A program made the translations under genes and the position numbers. 64,000 bases of DNA from Corbicula japonica (Eukaryota > Mollusca > Bivalvia > Venerida > Cyrenidae). Below the pieces are notes generated by a model, which did not search any database, was not told the origin of the DNA, and saw only the letters and a program-made list of their open reading frames with translations. Positions 1 through 11,116 of the stretch are shown piece after piece (positions within the stretch are counted from its first letter, which is position 1; every line of letters begins with the position of its first letter). Where the stretch lies: positions 2,356,001 to 2,420,000 of the forward strand of contig JAZAYU010000001.1 of assembly GCA_038501625.1 (NCBI GenBank), read 5' to 3'.

Positions 1-47
1 TTGCACTCTTTTGGTACTTTTTCATTTAACCCTTTCCTCCATATATA

Positions 48-203
48 CAGTGAAACCTCTCTATTAGGGAAAGTGTCCTTAAAAGCAGGTTGTCCTTAAT
101 TGTGGGTTTGAATAAAAAAAAAGAACATGTCTGTTCTTTAAAAAATCGTCCGTAATACCGAGGTGCCCGTATTATCGAGTGGCCATAATGAGGGGTTTTA
201 CTG
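48..203. mobile_element. pogo/Tigger-like MITE with TA duplication
   Basis: The 156-bp element runs from CAGTGAAACCTCTC to GAGGGGTTTTACTG, imperfect terminal inverted repeats flanked on both sides by TA (46-47 and 204-205). CAGT termini with TA duplications are typical of pogo/Tigger elements. It interrupts a TTAA-MITE whose left end is visible at 26-47; the right half of that MITE is not recognisable. No coding capacity. Confidence 0.6.
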
Positions 204-344
204 TATGTGTTTTGATGTTATGTTGGGGAAACCAGTGGGTCATGAAAAACAAACTTGTCCTTTAAGGGCCAGTTTCATACTTGTTCTATAAATGTAACAG
301 GAAGTGCATTTAAGCTAGTAAATTTTATGATTAGCTGTTTCTTA

Positions 345-579
345 TTTTACTCCACAAATATGCCTTTCATCACATGGGCAACCAGTATAGATCCAGATCA
401 GCTGCCACATCTATGTCATAAAGTCTAGATATGCACTGTTTGCATCTAGGGTCAGAAATCACCTAATGAATCTGAAAGTGAACAGTGTAGATCCAGATTA
501 GATGGCACAAATTATGCCCCCTGATTGAGATCTACACTGTTAGCCTTTGTGATAAAAGTCATCTCTGTGGAATAGAAGG
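345..579. mobile_element. TTAA-MITE copy, degenerate
   Basis: A 235-bp copy of the family best seen at 31132-31365. Both internal hairpins (gatccagatcag / ctgattgagatc type arms) are recognisable, and TTAA follows the right end at 580-583. The left terminus has diverged to tttactcca. Confidence 0.6.
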
Positions 580-727
580 TTAAATTTATTTGTATGAAAC
601 GTTCTTATGTTTTATTTTCGTATTTTAAGGTTAATTTGAGGGCAATTTTGGTGGTAGTTACTTATTGACATAAAACTATTTAATAAATACTGTTACAACT
701 GGCAAAAACTTGTTTAAAAAATTGCAG

Positions 728-1863
728 GAGCAGACAAGTTGAAGGAAATGGTTTCAACTCTTGATGATCAACATGTAGAGACCTTACAACAAATTGCTGA
801 AGGCATTAAAACTTTCAACAAACTTTCAACATTAAAAAGAAGTAAAACATTTGACCACAGTGCACCATCATTGAATAATGCCAGCTTAAAACTTTCACTA
901 TCAATTCAACATTTTGATAAAACAAAAAGTTTGAAAAGAGCTTTAACTTCAGATAGGAGTTCTCCTTTACTTTCACCTTTAGAATGTTCATTGTCCATCC
1001 AGCGTTTTAATTCCGGATCTTTGAAACATGTGGAACCAGTGGACAAAAGTGATCCTCTTTATTTATATTCTTTGTCTAGAACATTCAGCAGTTACCATAA
1101 CTACTCAGACAGTCCTGATTTTCCTTTTAGTCCATTTGAAGACTTGAGTAAAGATTTTGAAAGTTTGGAAACTAATGTACCTACTTCTGTTCCTAGTTCA
1201 AATGCAAAAAGAAGTGTTGATTTTGAAGACTCACTTATTGAAACGGGAAATTCAGAAAAAAGTTTTGATGTTATTGAGTTACCAGAAGAAATGGAAAATT
1301 TGAAGGATTTAAACAGTTCCAACTTGGATGAAGAGAAATGTGAAACTGTAGTTAAAGATTCGGAAAATGTTATTGCACAAAAGGAAATAGCTAAAGAATC
1401 ACAAAATGATAATTTAAACAGCCAGACAAAATATACCTCAGATGTTTCTGTCAATCAAAATGAAATTGATGTCAAAACAACAGAATATGTTGATTCAGAA
1501 ACTTTTCATGAAAGTGGTGCGGAAAAACTTAGTAGTAATTCTTCAGATGATAACTATTGTCACAAAGATGTCAGTTATTCTGCAGAAAATGTGATTGAAA
1601 AAAGAACTGCAGACAATGAAAATGTTGTTGGAAAGAGAACCACATATGATGAAAATGTAGTTGAAGAGAGACTAGCAGAAAATGAGAATGTGGTTGAAGA
1701 AAAAACTGCAGAAAATGAGAATGTGGTTAAAGAGAGACCAGCAGTAAATGAGAAGGAAGCAGAGAAAACTGTAATAGAGGAAAGTATAGTTCATGAAAGA
1801 ATGGTTGAAAATGAGAATGTAGTCAAAGAGAGAACCTCAGACACTGAGAATGTGATAGAGTAG
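728..1863 (+). CDS. Last exon of an unrecognised acidic, Ser-rich protein with C-terminal 11-residue repeats
   Basis: An open frame of about 378 codons runs from a candidate splice acceptor at 726-727 to TAG at 1861-1863. An internal ATG at 748 is in frame, but no start is needed if this is a 3' exon. The first ~115 residues carry a coiled-coil-like start (DKLKEMVSTLDDQHVETLQQ) and twin motifs, SLSIQHFD and SLSIQRFN, with basic LKRS-type clusters near Thr/Ser. The middle is rich in Ser, Asp, Glu and Asn and probably disordered. From 1603 the protein becomes a tandem 11-residue repeat close to RTAENENVVEE. I recognise no domain or family. The same repeat continues past the stop (1864-2104) with another stop and a frame change, so the C-terminus appears recently shortened. 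A decaying pseudogene cannot be excluded. Confidence 0.55.
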
Positions 1864-2104
1864 AGAACTGCAGAAATTGAAAATGTGGTTGAAGAGAAAA
1901 CTGCAGAAGATAAAGTTAAAGAGAGAATGGCTGAAAATGAGGTTGTAGTCAGAGAGAGAAACTGAGAATCTGGATGAAAAGAGAGCTGCAGAAAATTAGA
2001 ATGTAGTTGAAGAAAGAACTTGTTTGGAGAGGGAAGTATTGTATATATCTGATGATTTTGTTGTTAGTGATGAAATTTCTGATAGCTGTTTTAACAGTTA
2101 TTGA
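1603..2104 (+). repeat. 33-bp coding minisatellite, intact to 1860, relic beyond
   Basis: Units of 33 bp encode R-T-A-E-N-E-N-V-V-E-E-like 11-mers. About seven units lie upstream of the TAG at 1861 and about four downstream. Downstream units stay in the same frame to TGA at 1963-1965. The repeat then continues one frame over, with an in-frame TAG at 1997-1999, into a non-repetitive tail (VLYISDDFVVSDEISDS) ending at TGA 2102-2104. Both TAGs sit where the repeat has GAG (Glu). Confidence 0.7.
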
Positions 2105-2935
2105 AAGGATGTTATGATATTCATGTTATGATAATCTGTGATCAAGAGAACGGGTCACAAGCTTTGATTGCAGATAAGTTGTATCATGAAAAAATGTGAT
2201 TTCTTATAAACCAGGATTTCCATTTGACCTGGGAGTTGACCCTTTGTCTCTTAAAATTTCCAAAAGGCCTCATTTTGAACCCTTTGATTATAGTGGAAGG
2301 GGCATTTCTTCCTTAATTTAGGAGTATTTTGGATACTAATTGACCTTAGCCCCTAAAATTGTTCAAAATGAGATTAAGTAGCTTGAGGAACCCTGTAAAC
2401 TCTTTTGCTAAATTATTATAACCATTTCCCAATGTTTGTTTTTTCGCTTGATTACAATGTCTTCAATTTTTTGTTAATTCATAATTATATGAATGTGTTC
2501 CTTTATTTTTTTTAATTGCACATTTCGAAAATACTCAACAAACACTTGAACTATTACCTCTGTCATATCTAGAAAACTTTTTTCCATTATATGGCTCATC
2601 TGCATGAAAAGCTTGAAGTGTTAATGAACTAGCGGCAGCAGGATTTACCTTAACCGACTTACAGTTACCACAAACTACATTGTATCCAAAACTTACTAAG
2701 TGTACTTTACAAAACTGTTAATGAAGGACATTATGGTCCCGAATAGCTCCTCTAGGTGTTGAAGTGAACTGGAGGATTTAATTGATGAAAGAAATTGACA
2801 GCATTTTTAAGATAAAATGGTATTTCCAATGTTAATTTTGGGCAATGATATGTTATTTGAATATTTTACCATTTCAATAACAGGCATCATCTGAAAAATT
2901 GCAAAAAAAATGTTATTATAATAATTACATATAAT
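2105..2935. other. Non-coding stretch; 3' flank of the left-edge gene
   Basis: AT-rich with frequent stops in all frames. It could include a 3' UTR, but I see no clear AATAAA signal close to either candidate stop codon. No repeat family was recognised. Confidence 0.4.
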
Positions 2936-4034
2936 AGGGATGGGAATGGTATTCCAGATATCCAATTATCCGAATAGTAAGATCGCATCCGGATACCATT
3001 CACGTATCTCAATACCCTCACATTGATACGAATATAATTTCAAAGTTTTGTTCACATTTTATAAAATATAGCATAAACTCTTAAATCTTTCTAAAACACT
3101 GCTTGCACTAATCTCGATGGCGATATGGTTCTCCCCAGGCGAAACTTGGTCCGACAGCCACAGCAGGGTTGACAAAAGAGGTGTTAATTGTTTGTATACT
3201 GGTTATTTGGGAGACCAAGATCAGTATTCCAGATCGTGTTCTTTTGTTTTGTTGATTGGTTTACCTTGATCAGAGTGTTTTTGACACCTGTCAAGATGCA
3301 AACAAGTAGCTGAATTTCGTTTACGATAAAAAACCTTAGATTAATTGACAATTTATTTCAACAGAATTTTGAGCATACAAAGTTTTGACAGTTTGTTATT
3401 TTGAAATGACCGCATTACAAAAAGTTGAAAGTAAAAATTACACTTATTGTTTGTCGCTGATATCCAAAAATGTTAGATTATGCAATTTACTATAACCGTA
3501 AATTTTCCATATATTTTAGTCCGATACATGTGATTTATCGATAAATTGGTTACACAGCAATTTTTGATGTGGTTCTTGGAAAATCTGTGTTTTTCTCTGT
3601 CTGCTGCTAGTTAAAGTAGGCGGATTTTCGTAGTATGAATTGCCTTGCATATGACTGCATATAGCTACCGGTATATCCTTTTGTATTTTTTCGCGATAGC
3701 TCAATTTTTTTCAACGCCCTAATTAACTTATAAAGTTTAGGTGTTTGATCCGAATTTTCACTTATATTTGTTTCTGTGATACCCCGAAGGGCTGACCGAG
3801 GACTCAAATGATCGCGATATCTATCTATCTGCCAGTAATGTCGAACCCCTGGTATGGACCTAGACATATAATATATGTCTATATATAGTGTAGCTGTACT
3901 GCATTTTAAATTTGAAAATATTAAATGAGCAATGTTTTATTTTGTGTTCGATAAAAGAATACGGTTATTCGGATAGTATCTGGATACCGGATACGGTTAT
4001 CTGAATAATGATTTAGGTATCCATTCCCATCCCT
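2936..4034. mobile_element. Non-autonomous DNA transposon with AGGGATGGGAATG ends
   Basis: Terminal inverted repeats read AGGGATGGGAATGG at the left and CCATTCCCATCCCT at the right, about 1.1 kb apart. Subterminal regions carry repeated GGATACCGGATAC-like motifs on both sides. Flanks share an imperfect TATAA(T/A), so the target duplication is unclear. The superfamily is uncertain (hAT is possible). Minus-strand open frames at 3516-3867 show no transposase motif. Confidence 0.6.
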
Positions 4035-4180
4035 TATAAATAACATTTTATAACTGTTACTGTACATTTTTTGGGTGCAAAAAGAAAAGCATGTTTTTGC
4101 TTGAAATGTTTTTCAAGCAGTTAGTATTTCAGAATGAATAAATGAGTGTCTGCAACTCAAGTAAGCAGTTCTAATAATCA

Positions 4181-4319
4181 GGACCTAAGATACTAAACTT
4201 AAACTAAAGACCAGTCTCAAATCTCTAGCATCTGATTGGCTAAAATGGAGACGAATCTTCATTTCAGTCAGTCAGATATTTGAGAATGTTCTCCAATCTC
4301 AATTTTGATCTTGAGCCCT
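4181..4319. mobile_element. PAL-MITE copy, degenerate
   Basis: Old copy of the palindromic family best seen at 10134-10280: the arm 'accagtctcaaatctc' and its complement are both present with many changes. It directly abuts the Transib-like element to its right. Confidence 0.55.
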
Positions 4320-4341
4320 ATTTCTCTTGGGTTTTCAGTTA

Positions 4342-5988
4342 CACAGTGTACACTTGAAAGTCCGACCCTACTTACGATAGTGCTGACTATACGATATAGC
4401 AATTGTGAAGGAGGTGGTTAAAAAGCAGGTAAGAAATTGAATAAAGAGTAAATATTTAATTCTTTTACTTTAATTACTTAGACTAGCAAGAAATAGAGTG
4501 CGTCGAGTTATAAAATGAACTTGATTCATCGTTAACTTCGAAAAAATACGATCGATCACCAAAATTTACAAAAAAAATGTCAATCGTGTCACTTCAAACG
4601 TCCATATCAAAGCTTTATTTAAATTGTTTGGCCGAAATTCGTTTTACTATGTGAAGTGTATTCATTACTGTTTCACTTCATATAGTTAAATCATGTCCCA
4701 ACCCACTAGTTTTCGAAAAACTCGAATTTTCATTGGCACTGGTAGTGTGACAAGATGGTACGGCTACTAGCCAATTGACAGTCCGGCTACTAGCGTTTTC
4801 TTTCTAAAAATGGTACGGCTACTAGTCGTCCCCGAATCATTCAGTGGTCTGAGAAATAAGCATTAATGACGAATTTATTTAATTAAATTATATGTATATA
4901 AGAGACCTTTGATGCGTAGCAATAAGGGTCGCCGCAGAAATCATTGGATATTTACTATACAAGTTACAATGGGATGCAATGGAAATAAACAATGGCACTG
5001 AATTGTACACTATTAAATGGCTTGACAATCTCACAGCCTTAATGAAAATTGCTTAAAATTCTATTGACTACATCGTTTATTGACGCAATACCTTGAAAGA
5101 TGTCGTAACGCAAAAAATGTATGATTTGTAAGAGGAAACCATGGGCTTAACATCGGGGTTGGATTTAAGACAATGTTTGAAAAATATTTTATGCAAATTC
5201 GTATATATATACATATCATTTTATGATAATAAAATATACCAAAATGCGACTGTTCTGCTAAAAGAAAAAAGTGAAGCAAGTCTATTTTGGATTTTTTAAA
5301 ATATGATTTACGAAAATAGAGAAGTCGAAAGTATATTTGTAACGGGGATTGCGGCATACTGCAACAGAGATAATAGGCGATGAAAATTATCAAAATATTT
5401 CATTTTTAGCCTATATTCAAACTATTTTAGAGATATTTAATAATAATTTATAATATGACGTCAGAACAACAACAAAATTGATGAAAAATATTATTTAGTC
5501 AACCCTAGTAGCCGTACATTACGACTGCTAGTAGCCGGACCATTTGTTTTTTAGACTTTGCTAGTAGCCTTACCATCTTGTCAAACTACCAGTGCCAATG
5601 AAAATTCGAGATTTTCGAAAACTAGCGGGTTGGGACATGATTTAACTATATGAAGTGATACAGTAATGAATACACTTCACATAGTAAAACGAATTTCGGC
5701 CAAACAATGTAAATAAAGCTTTGATATGGACGTTTGAAGTGACACGATTGACATTTTTTTGTAAATTTTGGTGATCGATCGTATTTTTTTGAAGTTAACG
5801 ATGAATCAAGTTCATTTTATAACTCGACGCACTCTATTTCTTGCTAGTCTAAGTATTTAAAGTAAAAGAATTAAATAATTACTCTTTATTCAATTTCTTA
5901 CCCGCTTTTTTACCACCTCCTTCACAATTGCTATATCGTATAGTCAGCGCTATCGGAAGTAGGGTTGGACTTTCGAGTGTACACTGTG
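4342..5988. mobile_element. Transib/RAG-like foldback transposon with CACAGTG termini and 5-bp duplication
   Basis: The element is 1647 bp. It begins CACAGTGTACACTTGAAAG and ends CTTTCGAGTGTACACTGTG, flanked by identical AGTTA (4337-4341 and 5989-5993). The inverted repeats are very long: 4342 to about 4770 pairs with about 5561 to 5988, roughly 430 bp each with scattered differences. A central region (about 4771-5560) carries dispersed ggctactag motifs and no recognisable transposase. A CACNNTG-type heptamer with a 5-bp target duplication is the signature of Transib and RAG-like elements; CACAGTG equals the V(D)J signal heptamer. No nonamer at 12 or 23 bp spacing is evident. It is non-autonomous. 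Confidence 0.7.
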
Positions 5989-5993
5989 AGTTA

Positions 5994-6236
5994 TAATTTT
6001 GGGTATATTTGGCTAATGTTGGGTAAATCATGCCACTGTTGAACTTTTGCCATTTTATAAGAGCATCAGTGTGATAACAAATGTGAATTAACATCAGGGG
6101 CCAGTTTATTTGTTTATTACTTGTAAAATATTAATCAGCTATATACATTGTCAAATGGCAGTGTGTAAATGAATGTTGTGTATGACCTGTGAAATATTAA
6201 TCAGCTTTATATATGAATGAGAAATTCACTTTTTAA
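5994..6236. other. Non-coding, nothing recognised
   Basis: AT-rich sequence between the Transib-like element and a TTAA-MITE. A short motif, gtgaaatattaatcagct, occurs twice near 6123 and 6190. Confidence 0.4.
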
Positions 6237-6492
6237 TACCTTTATCCATGAGGTATTGCTTGCATGTACAATTCATGGGTGACCAATGTGTATCCAGATC
6301 TGGCTGCTCATCCTTGCAGTCTCTCCTGGATCTACACTGTTTGCTTTTAGATTTGTTTGGTTATTCCTGAAAAGAAAAACTAAACAGTGTAAGTCAAGGT
6401 CAGACTTCAGAGATGTGCAGATTGATCCTGAAAACCATTGGTTGCACATTGGATATAAGGGATGTAAACCATATTTTTGAAGTAAAGTATTG
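6237..6492. mobile_element. TTAA-MITE copy, degenerate
   Basis: TTAA at both ends (6233-6236 and 6493-6496). Internal arms are recognisable but diverged. Open frames on both strands here are by-products of the inverted structure. Confidence 0.55.
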
Positions 6493-6496
6493 TTAA

Positions 6497-7130
6497 GCAT
6501 ATCTTTATCCTAATGATTTGAGTTAAAATCTGTATTGTCCGTCATGAAATATAATTACATTATATATTACAAGATCGGTTTATTTTATGTCTTATTATCA
6601 TTTATTTGTAGACTAAGTATAATAGATCTGGAACATTGATGTGACCTTTTACAATATAAAAACATTGAATTTCAAAGATAATTTACAACTTGTTGGCAGA
6701 CTATATTTAAGTTTACTGTGGTGTCATTTTATTTCACACTGGTGTTATGTTCACATATTTCTGTTTGTAAGATTGCACGAAAATCGACTAGTGAAATTAA
6801 AAGATTTAACAATATGTCTTGCAAGATGAATAAAACTTCCTGAATTCATGCCCCCCTCATTTGCTTTTTTTTGCATTTTTATTCTTGGCAAAATTAAATG
6901 ATACCACAGTAGCTATTTTCATGGCATATATGCTTATATTAAGCATATTAGTGTTTTCCGAATGTTCTAAACGTGTGAACTTTACCAAGGAGGTTCCCTG
7001 GATGTGATACTTCGATAGTTTTTCATCATTTGATTCTGTCACATGAACAGAATTTCATTGCTCATTGTTACTGTCAGAAGACTACTGTGGATGCATTAGT
7101 GTTCATGGGAATTAAATTACATAGTTTTAT
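6497..7130. other. Non-coding, nothing recognised
   Basis: AT-rich; short open frames on both strands show no domain. Lies between two TTAA-MITE remnants. Confidence 0.4.
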
Positions 7131-7280
7131 CCTTTACTCCATAGATACGCCTTCATTGCATGGGCTAACAGAGTTGATCTAGATCAGCAGCACATCTGTC
7201 AGGATCTGTAACTGTTTGCTCTGAGGTATATTAGGTTATTTTTTACCAAGATCAAACCAGTTTAGATCCAGATCAGATCT
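7131..7280. mobile_element. TTAA-MITE, truncated
   Basis: Left terminus cctttactccatagatacgcc and first hairpin are present. The copy is lost after the second gatccagatcag arm. Confidence 0.5.
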
Positions 7281-7899
7281 TAACTAATGAATTTCATGTA
7301 AAATGTGTATATATGTAGTAAAGCTTTAAGCATAGTGCCACAGATTGCATCAGACATATGTACATTGAACATCAACAACCAATATTTACACTCGTATTTG
7401 CTATGATAACAGTCTTATCTTCAGACTGTTTCCACTTAGCATTGAGAAATATTTGGCTAGGGACTCAACTCGAACTTTGAATTGTGTAAAATATTTTATA
7501 TTATGACATCCACAAGCATTTCATTATAAGTTGCTGTGAAAAGAGTGTCATCATTTCCTTTGTTGTGATTGTGGCTGTTCCAACAGCCATTCAGAAAGCA
7601 GTGATATCTCAGAGGTGAGAAATAATTGGGAACCTTAAAGAGTGTAAATATTAGACTTAAATCAATATTTTATTTTGTTTATCAGGATATGAAAAACATT
7701 TAGGTTGTTTTAAGCTAGCATGAAGGTCTTTAAGCTAAACATACTTTCAACCACCCAGATTTTTTCCATACCCTGATGAACATGATATCCTTTATTAATC
7801 AGCATTTTATTATCCATGATATCAGAAATTCCAAGTTTCAGATTTCAGTAGCATGTAAAGTTTTATTTGGACAGAAGGTCTCTCTTTGAAAGTCATTAA
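7281..7899. other. Non-coding, nothing recognised
   Basis: AT-rich. There is a splice-donor-like gaggtgag near 7612, but no open frame supports an exon. Confidence 0.35.
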
Positions 7900-8011
7900 C
7901 CCTTTCCCTAACAATATGCCTTTAATCACACTAGTGACCAGTATACCAGTTCCAGGTCAGCCTGCACTGGTCATACATGGTTATTAGCCATATCTATAAA
8001 AGGATAAAGGG
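7900..8011. mobile_element. TTAA-MITE internal-deletion derivative, 112 bp
   Basis: Precise TTAA on both sides (7896-7899 and 8012-8015). CCCTTTCC and AAAGGG termini are kept, and one internal hairpin is shortened. This looks like a short derivative that moved or persisted as a unit. Confidence 0.65.
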
Positions 8012-8354
8012 TTAAAACAGAAATTTCACTATCATATTCATCAAGTATTGTAATATCTATGCCACAATGTAATTTAGCTTTGCAAAATTAATGATTCTTC
8101 ACAAGTATGTATATGTAATTATTACACCTCACCTGATTAGTTTACTATATAGCGTAATGTGACGTCACAGGGAGATAATCGCTACTGTCACATATGCGAC
8201 AGTATCATGTCACCCTCGCGTGGATCTAAAAATAAATATCTTGGAAATCCGAATGTTTTTCTCTTCTTTAAACATTAAACTCAAAATGTAATGTAAAGCA
8301 ATTAATTTGGTCATAGTCAAGATCTCTAAAAAAACAAATGTTCGGTGTAATAAA

Positions 8355-8499
8355 ATAAATATCACATCCCATTGGGGGAAAAAGTACGAAATGTTAACCC
8401 TTGAGAAGGTAATGTCAACCTCGGCTAACGCCTCGGTTGACATTACTTCTCTCGGGTTAACATTTCGTACTGTTTCCCCCAATGGGATGTGATATTTAT
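8355..8499. mobile_element. Foldback palindrome, 145 bp
   Basis: A near-perfect inverted repeat: ataaatatcacatcccattg at the left pairs with caatgggatgtgatatttat at the right, and arms continue to a short centre near 8427 (cctcggctaacgcctcgg). Terminal motifs differ from the other palindrome families here. The preceding 8100-8354 includes gtgacgtcac and a tgtcacatatgcgaca hairpin, possibly part of the same element. Confidence 0.6.
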
Positions 8500-8661
8500 A
8501 TATTGTACATTTAGCAAATTATAGACATAAACAGTATTTATTTCCATTAACTTTTGGTGCAATATTTGTTATCAATGCAACTTAATGTGCTTTGAAATTA
8601 AATATTTCTGTATAAAACTTACAATTTTAATTTGGTGTTATATTTTTTTTGGTACACTTGA

Positions 8662-8895
8662 CCCTTTAACATTGGGATATGGCTGTTATCCCATGGGCAA
8701 ACAGTGTAGCTCCAGATCTGTCAGTACATTGGTTCTGTCTAATCAGGATCTACACTGTTCACTTTTGGATTTATAAGTTTGCATCTGACCAAAGGAAACC
8801 AGTGTAGATCCAGATCAGATGGCATGGATGTGCTTGCTGATCTGGATCTACACTGGTTGCCCATGTGATAAAAGTCAGATCCATGGAGTAAGGGA
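8662..8895. mobile_element. TTAA-MITE copy, full length
   Basis: 234 bp from CCCTTT to an aaggga right end, followed by TTAA (8896-8899). The left TTAA is lost. Both hairpins are present. Confidence 0.6.
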
Positions 8896-8985
8896 TTAAT
8901 CAAGAAACGATAGATGGATGTTTTACATGATTTTGTTTTAATTTGTCATCCCCGTCTCAATGCTTATCATATGTAAATTCATGGT

Positions 8986-9100
8986 TGAAGGTTATCAAAC
9001 TGAGTTTGGAAACCAGTCTCAAATCTCAAGAATCTTCAGCCAATCAGATGCTTGAGATTTGAGACTGGTTTCCATGCTCAGTTTTATAACCTTGAGCACA
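8986..9100. mobile_element. PAL-MITE copy
   Basis: Palindrome from aaggttatcaaactgag to ctcagttttataacctt, with a central deletion that removes the gcgac(t/c) core. Confidence 0.65.
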
Positions 9101-9427
9101 GGAGCATGAAGATTATACCATTATGACATGAGCTGAAATTAAAAACAGAAAATAGAAAAATCAGGTGGACAAGTGGATATAGTACCATGAACCTGTGAAG
9201 CAGATGTCTTGATGGACTATACTTAATCATCTAAGATTTTTAGTTTTTGAATATCTGAATATATATTAGTCTGCTGTGTGACTCAATCCAGGGGGTCCTA
9301 TGGTACCAATACCCTGTGTCTAAAAATAGAAAACAATAGAAAACAATCTTTACAATGTCCATGGGAGGACTAAATATATATCACCAAAGAGCTGTAAAGA
9401 TTATCTGCTGTACCTGACTGGATATTT

Positions 9428-9584
9428 AAGGAATGATTCTTATTTTGGTGCGGTTCATGCAGATTGGACGTGCACGCGAGAGCTGGCAAATCCATAAAGC
9501 GCGCTAGAGCTTTATGGTAAATTTGCCAGCTCTCGAGTGCACGTCCAATCTGCATGAACCGCACAAAAATAAGAATCATTACTT
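9428..9584. mobile_element. Foldback palindrome, 157 bp
   Basis: The left arm (9428-9500, ttcatgcagattggacgtgc in part) pairs almost perfectly with the right arm ending at 9584. The centre is gcgctaga near 9500. It is GC-richer than its surroundings. It forms open frames on both strands, which I do not read as genes. Confidence 0.65.
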
Positions 9585-9937
9585 ATATTTACATTTTATT
9601 CATTTTTTTTCTTTAAATAAACATAAGTCTAACGCTTCCAAAAATTAGTATTAAGTGAAAAGGGGGAGTAATACTTGGGAGTTTTCAATAGTAACAGCCA
9701 TTACGTTACTGACGTCATTACGGGTCATGCAGTTCATGCAAAATGAACCGAATTTTTTTAAACGAAGAAATCAATAGGAATGTAAATATTTAGATACTTT
9801 CCCTGTAGAATAAGTATAATATTATTGTCATTGAATAACGTTCATGATAGTTAAATTGTTTCTCCACTGGACTGATAAAACTGTTTAAGAAAGGCATGAA
9901 AACAATTGAAATTGATTAGCCATTTATGCAACATATA

Positions 9938-10030
9938 CACATTTTTATGTGTATGCAACCAGTGTAGATCCAGATCAGCCAGCAAATCCAATGCTGATCT
10001 GGATCTGCAATGTTTGCCCGCGAAGGTGTA
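9938..10030. mobile_element. TTAA-MITE fragment
   Basis: One hairpin only: aaccagtgtagatccagatc, paired with gatctggatctgcaatgttt. Confidence 0.5.
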
Positions 10031-10133
10031 CATGTACAGTAGTGTAAATTGTTAAACAAACACACAAGATAAGTTCTCATTTGTTTGCCATAGTGTTATT
10101 GATGATGATCACCTGCAATATATTAACTACAGC

Positions 10134-10280
10134 GCCCAAGGTTATAAAACTGAGCATGAAAACCAGTCTTGAATCTCAAGCATCTGATTGGCTGAAATGG
10201 CGACTGGTCGCCATTTCAGCCAATCAGATGCTTGAGATTTGAGACTGGTTTCCAATCTCAGCTTTATAACCTTCAGCCCT
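10134..10280. mobile_element. PAL-MITE reference copy
   Basis: About 147 bp, nearly a perfect palindrome: gcccaaggttataaaactga at the left and the complement ending ttataaccttcagccc at the right, meeting at gcgactggtcgc. Each arm carries a CCAAT box (attgg / ccaat) flanking the centre. No coding capacity and no clear target duplication. Confidence 0.75.
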
Positions 10281-10604
10281 GGTCTTCTAGAAAGTTACAT
10301 GACCTTGGTCCTGTCAGATGTTCTGATAAACACTACATGGAAATATACTTTTGATAAAAGGTATGTTCACTGCCAAAATTATAAATATATATAACCTTTA
10401 AAGTTGACTAAAAACATGCAATTAAATCAAAACCAAATCATGGACGAACAGTGCTCTAAAGGCAGAATCTTGAACTCCAGATCTGGGCATTGCAGTTTCA
10501 ATCCAGCCATGGATTTCAACCCAGGAAGCAGTCATTGAGTGGTTTAAATCTCATGAAAAATCATTAGATGATTCTCATTCTCTATCTTAACTGTTTTTTT
10601 TTTA

Positions 10605-10802
10605 CCCTTTCCTCCATAGACACATCTTTATTGCAAGGGCGAACAGTTTAGATCCAGATCAGGATCTGAACTGTTCGCTTTTTGATTCATTAGGTTATTT
10701 CTGACCAAAATGTGACCAGTGCAGATCCTGATCAGACGGCACAGATGTGCCGGCTGATTTGGATCTACACTGGTCCCACATGCGTAAATATGGAGGAAGG
10801 GG
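10605..10802. mobile_element. TTAA-MITE copy
   Basis: 198 bp; CCCTTTCCTCCATAGA at the left, TGGAGGAAGGGG then TTAA (10803-10806) at the right. The first hairpin is shortened to gatccagatcaggatc. Confidence 0.65.
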
Positions 10803-11116
10803 TTAAAACAAACTCTGAAGGCCATCAATCAATACTTATGAAATAAAATTATTTGTATTGCCATCTGAGTGTCCACAGTTAAAGGATCATTAAAGTTAAA
10901 AATCATCTCTCAAGTATAGGTTTCCACATCATGGTTGCAGTTACAGGCATTTTGTTACCTTTGTGCAAATACATTGTAAGTACCAATGAATTAAAAAGGA
11001 GTTGTACTGTTATTGCACTAATGAATTCAAATTTTCAATCTGTCAGCCTAGAGCACTTGTAAAAGTATTTTGAAAATGTTTTCATATAATCTTATTTGAA
11101 ATTCTTTTTTTGACAG

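Larger units (their letters stand above)
1..727 (+). other. Probable intron of the left-edge gene, with MITE insertions
   Basis: No coding signal is seen. The stretch ends in a candidate splice acceptor (attgcag at 721-727) that opens the long reading frame beginning at 728. It holds a TTAA-MITE fragment (26-47, starting TTAACCCTTTCCTCC) cut by a pogo-like MITE, plus a fuller TTAA-MITE at 345-579. The pyrimidine tract before the acceptor is weak, so the intron call is an inference. Confidence 0.4.

Noticed and set aside
1101..1454. Minus-strand frame of 117 codons
   Set aside because: Antisense shadow of the plus-strand exon at 728-1863.
4342..4375. Complete recombination signal sequence (heptamer, spacer, nonamer) at the Transib-like end
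   Set aside because: Only the heptamer is present; no A-rich nonamer at 12 or 23 bp, so a full V(D)J-type signal is not claimed.
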